From CAXXOK01 sp001604115 (GTDB taxonomy: Bacteria; Bacillota; Clostridia; Christensenellales; Aristaeellaceae), in the NCBI GenBank assembly GCA_034928535.1, contig JAYFOV010000029.1, positions 10,470 through 74,469 of the forward strand: a stretch of DNA of 64,000 bases, in the 5' to 3' direction. The notes below the pieces were generated by a model. That model was not told where the DNA came from and ran no database searches. It saw only the letters and a list, made by a program, of their open reading frames with translations. Every line of letters begins with the position of its first letter. The first letter of the stretch is position 1. Position numbers and translations under genes: made by a program. Shown piece after piece: positions 32,730 through 43,200 of the stretch.

Positions 32730-33353
32730 ATGAAGGTACTCATGATCAACGGAAGTCCGCACCTGCATGGCACCACGCGTCGCGCGCTGGATGAGGTGAT
32801 CGGCATGCTGGATGCTGCCGATATCCAAAGCGAGGTCATGACCGTAGGGCATAAGTCGATTCGCGGCTGCATTGCCTGCGGCCGTTGCGACGGCCGCTGC
32901 CGTGCCTTTGATGATGAAGTGAACATAGCGCTGGAAAAAATGGAGGGGGCAGATGCGCTGGTGCTGGCAACGCCGGTCTATTTTGCTTCGCCAAACGGCA
33001 CGCTGCTCAGCCTGCTGGATCGTATGTTCTCGGCCGGCAACGACGCTGCTTTCCTGGGCAAACCCGCCGCCTGCGTTGCAGTGGCACGCCGCGCGGGCAC
33101 AACCGCCTCGCTGGATGTGCTGGCCAAGTATCCGGGCATCCGCAGCATGCCGCTGGTCACATCCACCTACTGGACGATGGTGCACGGATCCGGCGCGCCG
33201 CAGGCGGAAAAGGATGAAGAAGGCATGGAAGTGATGAGAAATCTCGGGCGCAATCTGGCTTGGCTGCTGCGGTGCATCGAGCTGGGTAAACAGCATGGCG
33301 TGCCCGTGCCCCTGCCCGAAGAGCCCGGTCACCGGACGGATTTTATTCGCTGA
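32730..33353 (+). CDS. Flavodoxin-like NAD(P)H:FMN reductase with cysteine motif
   Basis: This 207-residue protein has AAGGAGGG upstream. It begins with the FMN-phosphate loop MINGSPHLHGTT and contains IRGCIACGRCDGRCRAFDD, a cysteine cluster typical of iron-sulfur flavoproteins and related reductases. VLATPVYFASPNG is the second flavin-contacting loop. The C-C-C spacing C-x2-C-x2-C-x3-C may bind an Fe-S cluster. Role is probably electron transfer or reduction of small acceptors. Partner genes are not evident. The methyltransferase gene follows 11 bases downstream. Confidence 0.88.
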   Translation: MKVLMINGSPHLHGTTRRALDEVIGMLDAADIQSEVMTVGHKSIRGCIACGRCDGRCRAFDDEVNIALEKMEGADALVLATPVYFASPNGTLLSLLDRMFSAGNDAAFLGKPAACVAVARRAGTTASLDVLAKYPGIRSMPLVTSTYWTMVHGSGAPQAEKDEEGMEVMRNLGRNLAWLLRCIELGKQHGVPVPLPEEPGHRTDFIR

Positions 33354-33363
33354 CGGAGGGCCT

Positions 33364-34170
33364 ATGAACGATTATCTCAGCCAAAACAAAGCCGCATGGG
33401 AAGAAGCGTTCGACCGCCGCATCAACAGCTTTGGCGAGGATCACGCCATGCGGTTGCAAACGGAGCGGCAACCCTTTTTAGCGCCGGAGGTGTGGGATGC
33501 GCTCTCGCCGTTGCCGCTGCAGGGCGCACACATCGCCCAGTTCTGCTGCAATAATGGCCGTGAGCTCATGAGCCTTGTCCGGCATACGGGCGCGCGAGCA
33601 GGCGTGGGGTTCGATCTGGCCGGCAACATCCTTGCACAGGCCAGACGCATTGCGGGAGAAACCGGCATTCCCTGCACGTTTGTGGAAGGGGACGTTTGCC
33701 AGGCGCCAGATTCGTACCATGGCCAGTTTGACCTGATCCTGATCACGATTGGCGCGCTTTGTTGGATGAAGGATTTGGCGCCGTTTTTTGCCAAGGTGTA
33801 TGCGTGCCTGAAACCCGGCGGCCGCATGCTGCTGCATGACGCACATCCAGTGACTGCGATGTTTGCCGTCCCGCAGGAGGAGGCGTTTGACCCGGAGAAT
33901 CCGGCCCGGTTGGTATATGACTATTTCCGCAGTGATCCTTTTGTGGATACCTATGGGATGGTCTACCTGGCGGGGCAGGCGTATGACAGCAAACCGTTTA
34001 CCAGTTTCAGCCACACGTTGGGCAGCGTGGTGACCCATGCGGTGCAAAACGGGTTAACCATCGAGCGGCTGACCGAGTTTAGCAAGGACATCAGCGATGA
34101 TACCGCCGTCTTGGACGGCCTTGGCATCCCGCTGAGCTATCTATTGCTGGCGCGCAGGCCGCGCACGTGA
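33364..34170 (+). CDS. Class I SAM-dependent methyltransferase
   Basis: The ATG at 33364 (MNDYLSQNKAAWEEAFDRR) follows GGAGGG. An earlier in-frame reading overlaps the flavoprotein gene. The 268-residue protein has motif I as HIAQFCCNNGRELMSL, motif II VGFDLAGNIL, motif III around TFVEGDVC and the post-motif FDLILITIGALCW. The cysteines in motif I (FCCNNG) replace the more usual glycine-rich D-x-G-x-G. This is a known variant and may alter SAM binding. The substrate is not predictable from context. Confidence 0.82.
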   Translation: MNDYLSQNKAAWEEAFDRRINSFGEDHAMRLQTERQPFLAPEVWDALSPLPLQGAHIAQFCCNNGRELMSLVRHTGARAGVGFDLAGNILAQARRIAGETGIPCTFVEGDVCQAPDSYHGQFDLILITIGALCWMKDLAPFFAKVYACLKPGGRMLLHDAHPVTAMFAVPQEEAFDPENPARLVYDYFRSDPFVDTYGMVYLAGQAYDSKPFTSFSHTLGSVVTHAVQNGLTIERLTEFSKDISDDTAVLDGLGIPLSYLLLARRPRT

Positions 34171-34183
34171 CCGCAATCAATAA

Positions 34184-34223
34184 GCAAAAAGCCGCCCCAC
34201 ATCCGATGGCGGCGGCCTTTTGC
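34184..34223. terminator. Bidirectional terminator between methyltransferase and uppP genes
   Basis: GCAAAAAGCCGCC and GGCGGCCTTTTGC (one mismatch) flank a 14-base loop. T tracts occur at both ends of the hairpin. Confidence 0.75.
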
Positions 34224-34234
34224 AGTTTCGCCCG

Positions 34235-35089
34235 TCAGGGAAGCGGCACGGCTGTTGCTTGCGGCAGCAGATGCAGCGGTGCGCCATCGATCACGCCGGT
34301 GGCCTGCAAGGCAAGCACCACGATGCCCAGCACGATCACATACAGGGCAAACCAGTTCAGCGACACCTTGGCGATGATCCGGAGCATAAACCGTATGGCC
34401 AGGTAGCCGCTTACGCCTGCCACCACCATGCCGACCACGATGGCAGCCCAATCCCCGGATTGGCTCAGCGCGCCACTCTTGTAGGCGCTGTAGCCCTCGC
34501 TCAGGAAGCTGGCCACAATGGCGGGCATGCTCATCATAAAGCTGAATTTGGCTGCGCTTGCCCGGCTCAGCTTGGCGCCCACACCGCCAAAGATGGTGGA
34601 TCCGCTGCGGCTCACGCCGGGCAGCATACCGATGACCTGCATCAGACCCATTGCCAAGGCATGGAACACGCCCACTTTCTCACCGGCCAACTGCAGGCGC
34701 TCATTGCGCTGCCCGATAGCCTGTGTCAGGATCAGCAGCAGGCCGGTAAACAGAAAGCTCACACCCAGCAGCGCGTTGCTGGTTTCTAGCACATCCAGGG
34801 TATCGCCCAGGACCAGCTTGGCGGCCAGCGCGGGCAGAGATGCGACCACCAGCAGCAGCAGCGTCCGGTTACGGATGGGGTGGCGCAGCATTTCCCACCA
34901 GTCCCGCCAAAAGACAAGCAGTACGGCCACCAGTGAACCAACGTGCAGCAGAATGTTGAACAGCAGTTGGTGGGTCAGATCCAATTGAAACAATGCCTGG
35001 ATCAGGTTCAGGTGACCGCTGGAGGAGATGGGCAAAAACTCCGCCAAGCCTTGCACCAGCCCCAGGAGCGCGCCTTGTAGAATGCTCAT
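34235..35089 (-). CDS. uppP: Undecaprenyl-diphosphatase
   Basis: The ATG at 35089 (MSILQGALLGLVQGL) has AAGGAAC nine bases upstream. A longer reading has no homology. This 284-residue integral membrane enzyme removes one phosphate from undecaprenyl pyrophosphate so that the lipid carrier for wall and polysaccharide building blocks can be reused. Motifs: GLAEFLPISSSGHL (PI-S-S-G), then MLPGVSRSGSTIFGG, the two conserved active-site regions of the BacA/UppP family. Eight helices are predicted. Its promoter is well defined. It supports the polysaccharide genes further right. Confidence 0.96.
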   Translation of the reverse strand: MSILQGALLGLVQGLAEFLPISSSGHLNLIQALFQLDLTHQLLFNILLHVGSLVAVLLVFWRDWWEMLRHPIRNRTLLLLVVASLPALAAKLVLGDTLDVLETSNALLGVSFLFTGLLLILTQAIGQRNERLQLAGEKVGVFHALAMGLMQVIGMLPGVSRSGSTIFGGVGAKLSRASAAKFSFMMSMPAIVASFLSEGYSAYKSGALSQSGDWAAIVVGMVVAGVSGYLAIRFMLRIIAKVSLNWFALYVIVLGIVVLALQATGVIDGAPLHLLPQATAVPLP

Positions 35090-35126
35090 GTGATATCGTT
35101 CCTTTCCGTGTGCATACGTCTGGCTG

Positions 35127-35155
35127 ATTATACACGATTTCCCGCGCGCTGTCAC
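35127..35155 (-). promoter_or_regulatory. Promoter of uppP
   Basis: On the minus strand GTGACA (35155-35150) and TATAAT (35132-35127) are 17 bases apart, 38 bases before the start codon. Confidence 0.7.
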
Positions 35156-35202
35156 GCAGGGCCTGCATTAGGCAGCACGTGGATGCTCTGAGGAGGAATT
35201 GA

Positions 35203-36069
35203 ATGCGCAAACGCATTTGCGCCCTGGTACTTGCCCTGCTGTTGGCAGCGCTCCCTGCCTTGGCCACTGGTCAATCAGCGCCAAGCGACCCTATTGTACA
35301 GGCGCTTTTTATCAATGTAGGCAAGGCGGATAGCGCACTGTTGTTGCTAGGCGAAAAGCGCTACCTGGTGGATGCCGGCAGCAAGGAAAGCGCGGCGGCC
35401 ATGCTGGATGCGCTTGCTCATTTTGGCGTGGATCGCCTGGAAGGCGTGTTCATCACCCATACGGATAAGGATCATGTGGGTGGGCTTGGCGCACTGCTCA
35501 AAAGCGGCATACAGGTAGAAAAACTCTATGCGCCCGCATACTTCATTCAGAAAAATATCCAGAAGCACCCGGTGTATCAATGGGTGACCGAGACTAAGGT
35601 GCCGTTTGCATGGCTCAACGCCGGGGATGTGCTGCCTGTAGCCGACGGAATCGAGTTTCGGGTGCTTGGCCCCCTCCAGCGGGATACGGAGGATGAGAAC
35701 AATAATTCCCTCGTGCTGCACCTGGTCACCGCGCAGGGCGACATGCTCCTGGCTGCGGACATGGAGGAACCTGCCGAAACCATGCTGCTTCAGGCCGGGG
35801 CGGTGCCCAAAGCGGCTGTGCTCAAGGTGGGGCACCATGGCGATGATGATGCCAGCAGCAGCGGTTTAATCTACACTGTGCGGCCGCAAATCGCGGTGGT
35901 TTCGACCGACCGGGATGTGGCGGCAGGCACGCCCAAGCCTTCGGTCATGCGCAGGCTCTGGGATGTGGGTGCGGAAGTCCTGCTGACACAAAAAGCCACC
36001 TGCGGTGTGCTGGTCACGCTGCAAGGCGGCCAAGCCACAGGCCAACTGCTGGACTACCCGACGCCATAG
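35203..36069 (+). CDS. Secreted metallo-beta-lactamase-fold hydrolase (ComEC-C-like)
   Basis: This 288-residue protein has GAGGAGG upstream and a signal peptide (cleaved about LPALATG, residue 25). The domain is the MBL fold: FINVGKADSALLLLGEKRYL is the strand pair that opens ComEC-type MBL domains, FITHTDKDHVGGLGALL is the metal-binding H-x-D-x-D-H, and VLKVGHHGDDDASS is the second histidine motif. It resembles the stand-alone, secreted ComEC C-domain relatives found in Clostridia. A role in competence is not supported by neighbours. Nuclease or phosphodiesterase activity is inferred from the family. Confidence 0.85.
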   Translation: MRKRICALVLALLLAALPALATGQSAPSDPIVQALFINVGKADSALLLLGEKRYLVDAGSKESAAAMLDALAHFGVDRLEGVFITHTDKDHVGGLGALLKSGIQVEKLYAPAYFIQKNIQKHPVYQWVTETKVPFAWLNAGDVLPVADGIEFRVLGPLQRDTEDENNNSLVLHLVTAQGDMLLAADMEEPAETMLLQAGAVPKAAVLKVGHHGDDDASSSGLIYTVRPQIAVVSTDRDVAAGTPKPSVMRRLWDVGAEVLLTQKATCGVLVTLQGGQATGQLLDYPTP

Positions 36070-36114
36070 CAACCCGGGGGTGCGGCACCGCCGCGCAGGC
36101 GCATATGCCGTGGT

Positions 36115-36170
36115 CAGGGAAAAGGGAAGCGGGTGCATGCATTCACATGCACCCGCTTCCCTTTTCCCTG
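36115..36170. repeat. Long hairpin with 25-bp perfect arms
   Basis: Arms at 36115-36139 and 36146-36170 are exactly complementary and enclose a six-base loop. It lies between the convergent MBL gene and degV-family gene. The purine-rich left arm is opposite a pyrimidine-rich right arm that can act as a T-rich terminator end. Confidence 0.85.
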
Positions 36171-36176
36171 CAACGC

Positions 36177-37034
36177 TTATTCAACGAAATTGGCAATGAT
36201 GCCCAACAACCCCGGGCCTGTATGGATGGCCAGCACCGGACTGACCGGCGCAATGAAGCTGTTTTGGATGTTGAGCACCTGCTTGAGCTTGTCCATCAAG
36301 ACCTGTGCCTCTTCCAAGGCTTGCCCATGCACCACGGAAAGGTTGATCTTGGCCTGGCCATAGCGCTTGACAGCCTCCTGCACCATGGTTTCCGCTGCCG
36401 CTTTATAGCCGCGCGCCTTGGCCAAGGTCTGGTAAACGCCGTCATCATTGACAAAAATGATCGGCTTGATGTTCAGCAAATTGCCGACCACGCCTTCCAC
36501 CAGGCCGATGCGGCCGCCCTTGCGCAAATATTCCAGCGTGCGGATCACATACATAGCCAATTGGGACTTGCGCAGTGACTTGGCCTTTTGAATGGCGGTT
36601 TCCGGATCGTCGCCGGCCTCAATGGCTTCGGCTACGGCCAACACCATCGCGCCCAGTCCGGTGGAAAGCGAGAGCGAATCCACCATGTGAATGTTCATCT
36701 TGCCTTGATAATCCTCTGCAATCATGCGCACCATGTTAAATGTGCCGCTTAGCCCGGAGGAGATGCATAGGTGGATGGCATCGGTCACGCCATCGGCCAG
36801 CAGCCGATCATACAGGGCGCTCACATCCTCCGGCAAGGGCAGGCTGGTCTTGGGCAACTCGTGCTGGAGCAACTCATAGAGCTGTTCTTGGTTCAGCTCC
36901 ACACGGTCGCGGTATTCTGCATGCTGGCACACGATGCGCAAAGAAATCATATGGATGTCGTGTGCGGCCAACTGTTCGTCGCTAAGGTCGCAGGAGGAAT
37001 CCGTGATGATCGCAATCCTCTTTTGTTCTGCCAT
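36177..37034 (-). CDS. DegV family fatty-acid-binding protein
   Basis: This 285-residue cytoplasmic protein shows IAIITDSSCDLSDEQL at the N-terminus, CISSGLSGTFNM in the middle and MYVIRTLEYLRKGGRIG in the second domain, all diagnostic for DegV proteins (EDD fold). They bind fatty acids and act as FakB-like carriers in fatty-acid activation. A FakA kinase gene is not in the window. The start has GGAGGG at the usual distance. It has its own promoter. Confidence 0.92.
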   Translation of the reverse strand: MAEQKRIAIITDSSCDLSDEQLAAHDIHMISLRIVCQHAEYRDRVELNQEQLYELLQHELPKTSLPLPEDVSALYDRLLADGVTDAIHLCISSGLSGTFNMVRMIAEDYQGKMNIHMVDSLSLSTGLGAMVLAVAEAIEAGDDPETAIQKAKSLRKSQLAMYVIRTLEYLRKGGRIGLVEGVVGNLLNIKPIIFVNDDGVYQTLAKARGYKAAAETMVQEAVKRYGQAKINLSVVHGQALEEAQVLMDKLKQVLNIQNSFIAPVSPVLAIHTGPGLLGIIANFVE

Positions 37035-37082
37035 CTTGTCTATCCCTCCTTATGGAGCAGGACATAGCCCGCTAATCACTAT

Positions 37083-37110
37083 ATTATATCATGGCATGTG
37101 CCCGCGTCAA
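37083..37110 (-). promoter_or_regulatory. Promoter of the DegV gene
   Basis: On the minus strand TTGACG (37110-37105) and TATAAT (37088-37083) with a 16-base spacer. Confidence 0.7.
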
Positions 37111-37185
37111 TGGCACAGGCGGTTTTGGTGCGTGTTTCACGGTTTGTTCATGGTTGTAATCAACGTTAATCTTGCGCCGCTTCCG

Positions 37186-37214
37186 TTGACAAAGGGTAGG
37201 CCTTGCTTTACTAT
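37186..37214 (+). promoter_or_regulatory. Promoter of the giant surface protein gene
   Basis: TTGACA (37186-37191) and TACTAT (37209-37214) are 17 bases apart. The leader to the ATG is about 60 bases and contains an AGGAGG. Confidence 0.65.
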
Positions 37215-37282
37215 TTATCTTGGTTTACCTTGCGATCCTCTGCTTTTTGGGAGGGTCATGATACAGGAGGCGAAGCGCTGGC

Positions 37283-40200
37283 ATGGAGCAGAACAATTTC
37301 GGGCGCGCTGCGCGCCATATGGGGCGCTGGATCAGGCATACGAAGTGCTGGGCTGTGGCGCTGCTCGCGGCGGCGATGCTGCTGGCTACTCTGCCTTTGG
37401 GGGCGCTGGCGCAGGGGCAAACGACCCTTTCGCTGGATCTGAAAGGTGTGACCCCCTCCGGGGTGGATTCATGGCTGTCCCTCTCGCTGACGGGGCGTTT
37501 TGATGTGTTTGTCGGCGGTGAAAACATTGGGCGCATCACCGCCAATCCGACGGCTGAGGCCCTGGCTGGCGGCGCCGCCGATACCTTGGTGATCACTGAC
37601 CCAACGGCGACGGAAGCCATTCTGACACCTGTTGCCGAGGATTTTAGCGACGGCTTTCTCTGCGAAGGGGAAATAACCGTCCCCATTGCGCAGGGCGAAG
37701 CCAATCGCAAGACCGTATTTGCCTATGCACGGCGCGGCCTTTACCGTGTGCGCAACACGCTGGCGGACGGAACCCCCGCCGGGGGCGCGGAGTTCGCTGT
37801 GCTGGATACGAATGGCACGGTGGTCGCAAGCTTTGTCACCGATGCAGATGGCGGCTATACCGCACAGCAACCTTTGGATAACGGCACATATCAGCTGGTG
37901 CAGATGCGTGCGCCGGAAGGGGCGTTGCTGCTCACCAACCCCTTGCCCCTGACGGTGGACACCTTTTTTGGCACGCAGGAGAGCATGGCGACGGTGTCCG
38001 TCCAAAACGAATCTGCCCCGCTGTACAACGCCATGACCGGTACCCCGGTGCTGGCTGGGGGCAGCTTTACCCGGCAGAACGGCGCTTTTGTTACCGATAT
38101 CATGCTGGATGGGCTGTGCAACGGCTCCAATGATGTAGCGCTGTCCAACTACAGCGTCACACTGGCGCCAGCCACGCTGCGCAGCGACGGCGGCAAACAG
38201 AGCATAGGGAGCAACATCCTCAGCGTTTCCAGTGTGCGTGTGCAGGGCGGTCATGCTACCCGTGTTGCCGTACAGGCATTGGACGCGCAAGGCACCCCGG
38301 TTGGCAGCCCTGTGTGGGGCAACATTGGCGATGTGCTTGCCCTGCAAGAGGCAGCCGGCGCAGTGGTTTCCTATTATAATGCGCAGGGGGATGCCACGCT
38401 TCCGGCCGGATTTGTGGCAGGCACTTTGCAGGCACAACTCCGCTATACCCCCGCCGCTACCGTGCCGGAAACGCGCGTGCCAGCCAGTGTGGACTGGACA
38501 GCGGCAGTCCAATATACCTTTACTTACCCCGGCGCGGATGGTATCAGCCAGGTGCAGGGTGCATCCATGATTCCGGAGGCAAAGCTGGCGCTGACCATTC
38601 CGGATGGGCGTATCACGGTGCAGGCGGTGGCCAATGCCGCCACGCTGGAAAACGGAACGCAAACCGTGGTGGTCGAGTCCATGCAGGAGCCGTTGGACGA
38701 AGCGATCCCTGCAGTGGTGATCTGCCTGCCGGAAGGCGCGCGCACGGATACCCAAATGCTGGCGGCCGGGCTGAGCCTCCTGCGCACAAAAACAGCCGAT
38801 CAGGTGATGGTGCAGCCCGATGCATGGCTTGCAGGCAACATCAGCATCCCGATTTTGGCGGGAGATGTGCAGGCGATCACCATGCTGGTGCCCGACCCGC
38901 GCACGTTGCCGCCAACGGCCGAGCAGCCGGAAGGGAATCTCCTGCGCAGTGACACACACGAGGCAAACGCCCTGCTTGATGCTGTTTTTGGCGTGCGCGG
39001 CGGGAGCTATGCGCGTTACGATTTGTCTGTTCAGGGCGGCGTGGCAACCGGCAAGAACGCCGATGCGCTGGTGCTGCAGGTGCAGGGTACAGTGCGGGAG
39101 CAAAGCGGGCAGGTGGCGGCGCAGGATGCGGGGCTGGGCGTGCTGCTCACAGGGGAGAACGGTACCGTTTACGGTGCCCAGACTGATGCGCAGGGCAGTT
39201 TTGCCCTTTATGGTGATGCGGGCACCACACAGGGTCGGTTGCTTGCCACACTCCCAGAAAATGTGATGAGTGTAGCCACACAGGCCACGGAACAGGAAGT
39301 ATGGCAGGAACTGGCTTTGCCCCAGACAGACATGCATATCGTATATGCACAGCTGAGCGGCGTGGCGGGCACAGTGATGGATGAAGCAGGCGAGCCGATT
39401 GCCGGTGCTTCCCTGAGCCTGACCCAGCAGGGCGCCGCCGTACGCTCCGCCACGGTGGATGCCAGCGGGGCCTATGCCTTGCATGCCATGGCGGCGGGTG
39501 AGTATATGCTGACGCTTTCGCTACCCGCAGGGCAGAACGCTGCTATCACCCGGCCGGAAGGCATGGCGCGGCAGGCCGATGGCAGCTATGCGCTTGCGGA
39601 TGTATCGCTAACCTATGGGCAAACGCTGACCGTGGATGTAACGGCCAAGCTGCTGGGTGCACTGGGGGGCACGGTTTCCGAGGCTAACGCTCCGGTGGCC
39701 AATGTGACCCTTACCCTCACGGATGCAGCGGGCAAGGCTGCCACGATCACTACGGATGCTACAGGCAAGTATGCCTTCACCAATCTACCCGGTGGCAGCT
39801 ACACGCTTGCCGTGGATGTGCCATCCGGACGTGCTGCCACGCTGGGTGCGGATGAATCGACCCGTAGTATCGGCATGCTCTCACAAGACTTTACCGTCCG
39901 TGCGGGCGAAACGATCCAAGCGGATATTGCGATGGAAGCAACTGCTACCCTTCAGGGCAAGATTGCCGAACTGGGCGCAGGGCAGTCTATTGCGGCTGCA
40001 TCCTTGACGGCGCAGCTTGCAGCTACCACGCAGGCGGATGGGAGTTTTACCTTCGAAGGCCTGGCCGAGGGGGACTATACCGTCTACGCGCCGCTGCCGC
40101 AGGGCAAAGCGCTTCTGGGGGATTCCCCTTGGCGCATTTCCGAAAAAGGTGACACCATCTGGCAAACGGTACATGTGGCGGCAGGCGAAACCCGCACCTT

Positions 40201-43200
40201 GCCGGCGGTGGAGTACATTGCCATGACCAGCATCGAAGGCATCGCATTTTTGGATGATGACGGAGATCTGGCCTTGACGCAAGGCGAGCAGCTCATGAGC
40301 GGAGTGCCTGTGGCGCTACAGCGTATGGAGGGCGGAGCGTGGACGGATGTCGCCAATACGCTCAGCGATGCTTATGGAAAATATTCCTTCCAAACGCTGG
40401 ACGCAGGGGATTACCGCGTGGTATCCCAAGCGGCAGGCGGCCTGGGTGTGGCGGCCATCGGTGGCGATGCGACGCCGCTGGGCGATGCAGCGCAGGGCGT
40501 GGTGGCCGGGGGGAGCATCTCCGTGCGCAACGGCGATGCGCTCACAGATGTTGCTGATATCGCGCTGGCAAGGCCGGCTACGCTGCGCATGGCCGCCTTC
40601 TTTGACAGCAATGAAAATGGAACGCGCGGCGAGTATGAGCGGGCGGTTTCGGGCGTGCGTGTGGCCGTGGTGCCTGCTGCTGCGCCGGACGGCGCAGCGG
40701 TGGCCGAAGCGACCACCGCTGCGGACGGCAGTGCCCTGCTTGAAAATATTCCGGCGGGCGTGTATGTGATCCGTGTGACACTTCCGCAGGGATATCTGTT
40801 CACCGTCAAAGGCGGCGGCTTTGCGCTGACCAGCAGCTGTGTGGCGGATGAGGGCGGCTCCATGGCCCTGTCGGACGCCATTACCCTGCAGGGTGGGCAG
40901 ACGGCCGATGCAGGTGTGGGCGCGATTCCGGTCGGGTCTTTTGCCGGCACCGTATGGAACGATGCCAATTACAACGGCGTGCTGGATGAAGGGGAAACCG
41001 GCGTGGCCGGCGTTTCCTTAAAGCTGAAGGGCACCAAAACCGGAGCCGTTTATGACCTGACCACGGATGAGAGCGGCGCGTACCGGTTTGCACAGCTGCG
41101 CAACGATACATATGTTTTCACGGCCGATTTGCCGGACGGCATGCTGTTTACCCGCTACACGCAGACCGGCGGGGACAGCCGATCCGTGTTCACGGTAGAT
41201 GGCAGCAGCGCGGCGCGTGAGTTTATTGTGACGGACGCTGCAAACGTGAGCCAGAAGAATGTGGGCATCGTGTATGGCGCGACCCTCACCGGCCTTGCGT
41301 TTCTGGATGCAAACTATAACGGCATCTATGACGAGGGGGAGCCGCCCTACGCCAATGTCACGCTGGAGCTGATCCGCAACAGCAATGAAAAATCCATGGG
41401 CAAAGCCGTGACAGACGATACGGGTCGCTACACGTTTGAGGGCCTGCGTCCGGGCTCCTACCGCCTGCGCGCGATCCTGCCCAATGACGGCAGCATTTTT
41501 ACCGTGGTGCCTGCACAGGGCATCGGCCTGTTCAATCAATTTGTAGCACGCGAGGGCAGGCGTGAAAACAGCATACCGGAGGTGGCGGTGTCCAACGGCG
41601 CAACGGTGGAAACCTGCGTTGGCGTTGCCATGGGCGCGACCATCAGCGGCGTTGTATCGCTTGATCCTAAGTATGACGGCGTGCGCGGAGGGGCTGACAA
41701 AAAGCTCTCCGGTGTTCGGGTGCAGTTGATGGATGCGGATGGTCAAATTGCAGCCACTGATACCACCAATGCCAACGGACGGTATACCCTGGCTGGCATT
41801 ATGCCCGGCGAATACACTGTGCGTGTGCAGCGCAAGCAAGGGCATGCCTTTACCCGCTACCGACCGGATGAAGAAGGCGGCAACCATGTCAAACTGCTGG
41901 CTAAAGACGGCTACGGCGAAACTGAAACACTGACCGTGGCAATGGGGCAAGAAATTAAGGACATCGATGCAGGCATGCTGCCTTCCTCCACGCTGGCCGG
42001 TGTGTTCTTTGATGATGTGAATGACAATGGGCTGAGGGACGAAGGGGAAGCCGGCTACACAGCCGGGAGCGTCCGCCTGCGCTCGGCCGATGGCGAGATC
42101 GACCTGACGGAACCAGTTGCTGCGGATGGCGCATATTTCTTTGATGGTGTGATGCCCGGAACTTATACCGTTACCTACCTGCTGCCCGAGCACGCGGCGC
42201 TGGCCAACGTGGCAGAGGGGGGCAATACGCTTGCGCCGCAAGGCAGGGAAAACGTGCTGGAAGGGCTCAATGTGGAAAGCGGCCAAGCCTATACGGCGCC
42301 GCTGGTCGGCGCGGTCACGCTTGGCTCCTTTGCGGGCATGGCCTACCATGACGTAAATGGTAACGGAGTGCAGGATGCCGATGAGCCACCCATGCAGGGC
42401 GTGCGCATCCGCATCGGCAAAAGCGCGAGCGATGCCAACGCCTTTGCGGCGGAAACGGACGGGACGGGTGCGTTCGCCATCGAAGGGGTACGCCCGGGCA
42501 GCTATCAGCTGGCCATCACCCTGCCCGATGGGTATATCCTTTCCGCCGATCTGGCGGAGAGCGGGCTCACCATGCCTGCCGCAGGCAGTGCCAGCATCCC
42601 GATTCCCTGGGCGGCGCTGACCAATCGCGCACACAACGGCATTGGGTTGGTCAAGCCTGCAACCATCCGCGCTTCCGTATGGCTGGATGAAAACCGCGAC
42701 GGCGCCCATAGCGAGCAGGAACGTCTGCTCAGCGGGCTTGGCTATGAACTCTATGATGAAATCAGGGCGCAGGTGGTCAAGACTGCGCGCGCAGCCGAAG
42801 ATGGCTATGTGACCTTTGGCGACGTGAGACCCTCTACCTACACTGTGCGTTTCACGATTCCCATGCAGGCGCAGCCGGCCGGGGGCGAGGGTACCTTTGT
42901 GAAGCAGGGCGCGCGTATGGTGCACACCGGCATCGCCGTAGGCGAAGGAGAAACCTTTGCCGAAATTGACGGCGGGCTTGTGTCGTACACCAGCATAGGC
43001 GGTTTTGTGGCGCTGGACGAGCGTGGCAACCGCACCCCGCAACCGGGCGTAACCGTGCACCTTTATGAAGGGGACGGCGTTGCGCCTGTGCAAACAGCCA
43101 CCACGGACGAAAGCGGCGCATACCGCTTTGATGGCTTGTGGCCGGATGCGTACCGCATCGGCGTGGCATTGCCCGCAGGGATGATTTTTGTCAAGCCGGA

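Noticed and set aside
37469..39484. 671-codon minus-strand open frame
   Set aside because: Antisense shadow of the giant surface gene with His/Arg/Cys-rich nonsense composition.
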